From NCBI GenBank assembly GCA_041485905.1, contig JBGPKK010000234.1, forward strand, positions 1 through 6,642: a DNA stretch of 6,642 nt. The letters run 5' to 3'. Source of the DNA: JAHFUI01 sp041485905. GTDB taxonomy: Bacteria > Acidobacteriota > Vicinamibacteria > Vicinamibacterales > CAVVIG01. The notes under the pieces were generated by a model. It made no database searches. It was not told the origin of the DNA and was given only the letters and a program-made list of their open reading frames with translations. Position 1 is the stretch's first letter; each line of letters opens with the position of its first letter. Of the stretch, positions 6,304 to 6,642 are shown one piece after another. The translations under genes and the position numbers were made by a program.

Positions 6304-6642
6304 CTATTGCAGCTCGACTCGCGTCTGACAGCCAAGCGCGCGCGCGTCAGTCGATCCGGGCTCGACGTCCACGGGCCGAAACGATCCGGACGCCTGGACC
6401 GTGATGGGGACAGATGAAGCGCCGGGTGATACGGCGATCGACACGCGGCGCGTTTCATTTGGCCCCATCGCGGCATCCAGATTCTGACCCGCGACGTCCA
6501 GATGGACGATGCCGGCATTCGGCCCGACGTGCAGCGTGAGCGTCAACTGCGATGCACCGGCGGGTACGACGACAACCTTGCCTCGAGTCGTGCCACGCGT
6601 CCAGAACACGCCGCCCTCTGGATACGTGTTGTCGTCCGCATA
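6304..6642 (-). CDS. C-terminal end of a paralog of the downstream GT-C-like protein (5' part outside window)
   Basis: The minus-strand frame is open from the window edge to TAG at 6304-6306, giving 112 residues. They begin YADDNTYPEGGVFWTR and end TDARALGCQTRVELQ. The stretch aligns without gaps to residues 791-902 of the 902-residue neighbour: about 65 of 112 positions are identical by hand count. Shared segments include YPEGGVFWTR, PAGAS, LTLHVGP and RALGCQ-x-RV. It is a beta-rich extracytoplasmic module. The GTG at 6609 is internal coding sequence, because the similarity continues upstream of it, so this is a cut gene rather than a small one. The missing part is probably a multi-helix membrane protein like its neighbour, but that is inference. 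The 23-base gap to the next start, with no promoter or terminator seen, suggests co-transcription. Confidence 0.8.
   Translation of the reverse strand, partial: YADDNTYPEGGVFWTRGTTRGKVVVVPAGASQLTLTLHVGPNAGIVHLDVAGQNLDAAMGPNETRRVSIAVSPGASSVPITVQASGSFRPVDVEPGSTDARALGCQTRVELQ

Overview
The window is GC-rich, densely packed bacterial DNA. All the complete genes code for exported or membrane proteins. None of the four gene starts in the window has a recognisable Shine-Dalgarno sequence, and two of the starts are GTG. The mix of small lipoproteins with IPT/TIG or HYR domains, SD-poor starts and large GT-C-like membrane proteins with a beta-rich tail resembles soil Acidobacteriota (Vicinamibacteria-like) genomes. 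That placement is an impression from family content and has not been tested.

Layout. (1) Bases 1-269, + strand: the 3' end of a recX-type gene, cut by the window edge. (2) Bases 295-1290, - strand: a secreted TIM-barrel glycoside hydrolase of the GH-A/GH5-like type, convergent with recX. (3) Bases 1291-1365: a 75-base divergent intergenic region. Each flanking gene has a TANNNT hexamer exactly 6 bases before its GTG start, which suggests leaderless transcripts. (4) Bases 1366-2541, + strand: a lipoprotein with an IPT/TIG domain, a second Ig-like domain and a cysteine-containing C-terminal domain of unknown function. (5) Bases 2547-6642, - strand: a probable operon. In transcription order it holds the 3' end of a gene whose last 112 codons are paralogous to the next gene, a 902-residue polytopic GT-C-like membrane protein, and a lipoprotein combining an HYR domain with an SGNH hydrolase. 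A perfect 9-bp inverted repeat lies inside the 3' end of the SGNH gene, close to its convergent junction with the IPT lipoprotein gene.

How the genes may work together (inference). The two GT-C-like proteins would transfer sugars from lipid-linked donors on the outer face of the inner membrane. The lipid-anchored SGNH enzyme would hydrolyse esters, possibly removing or remodelling acyl groups on the same glycan. The GH-A-like enzyme would act on exported or external polysaccharide. No RNA gene, CRISPR array or insertion sequence was seen. Apart from the region beyond the edges, no gene-free stretch exceeds 75 bases.
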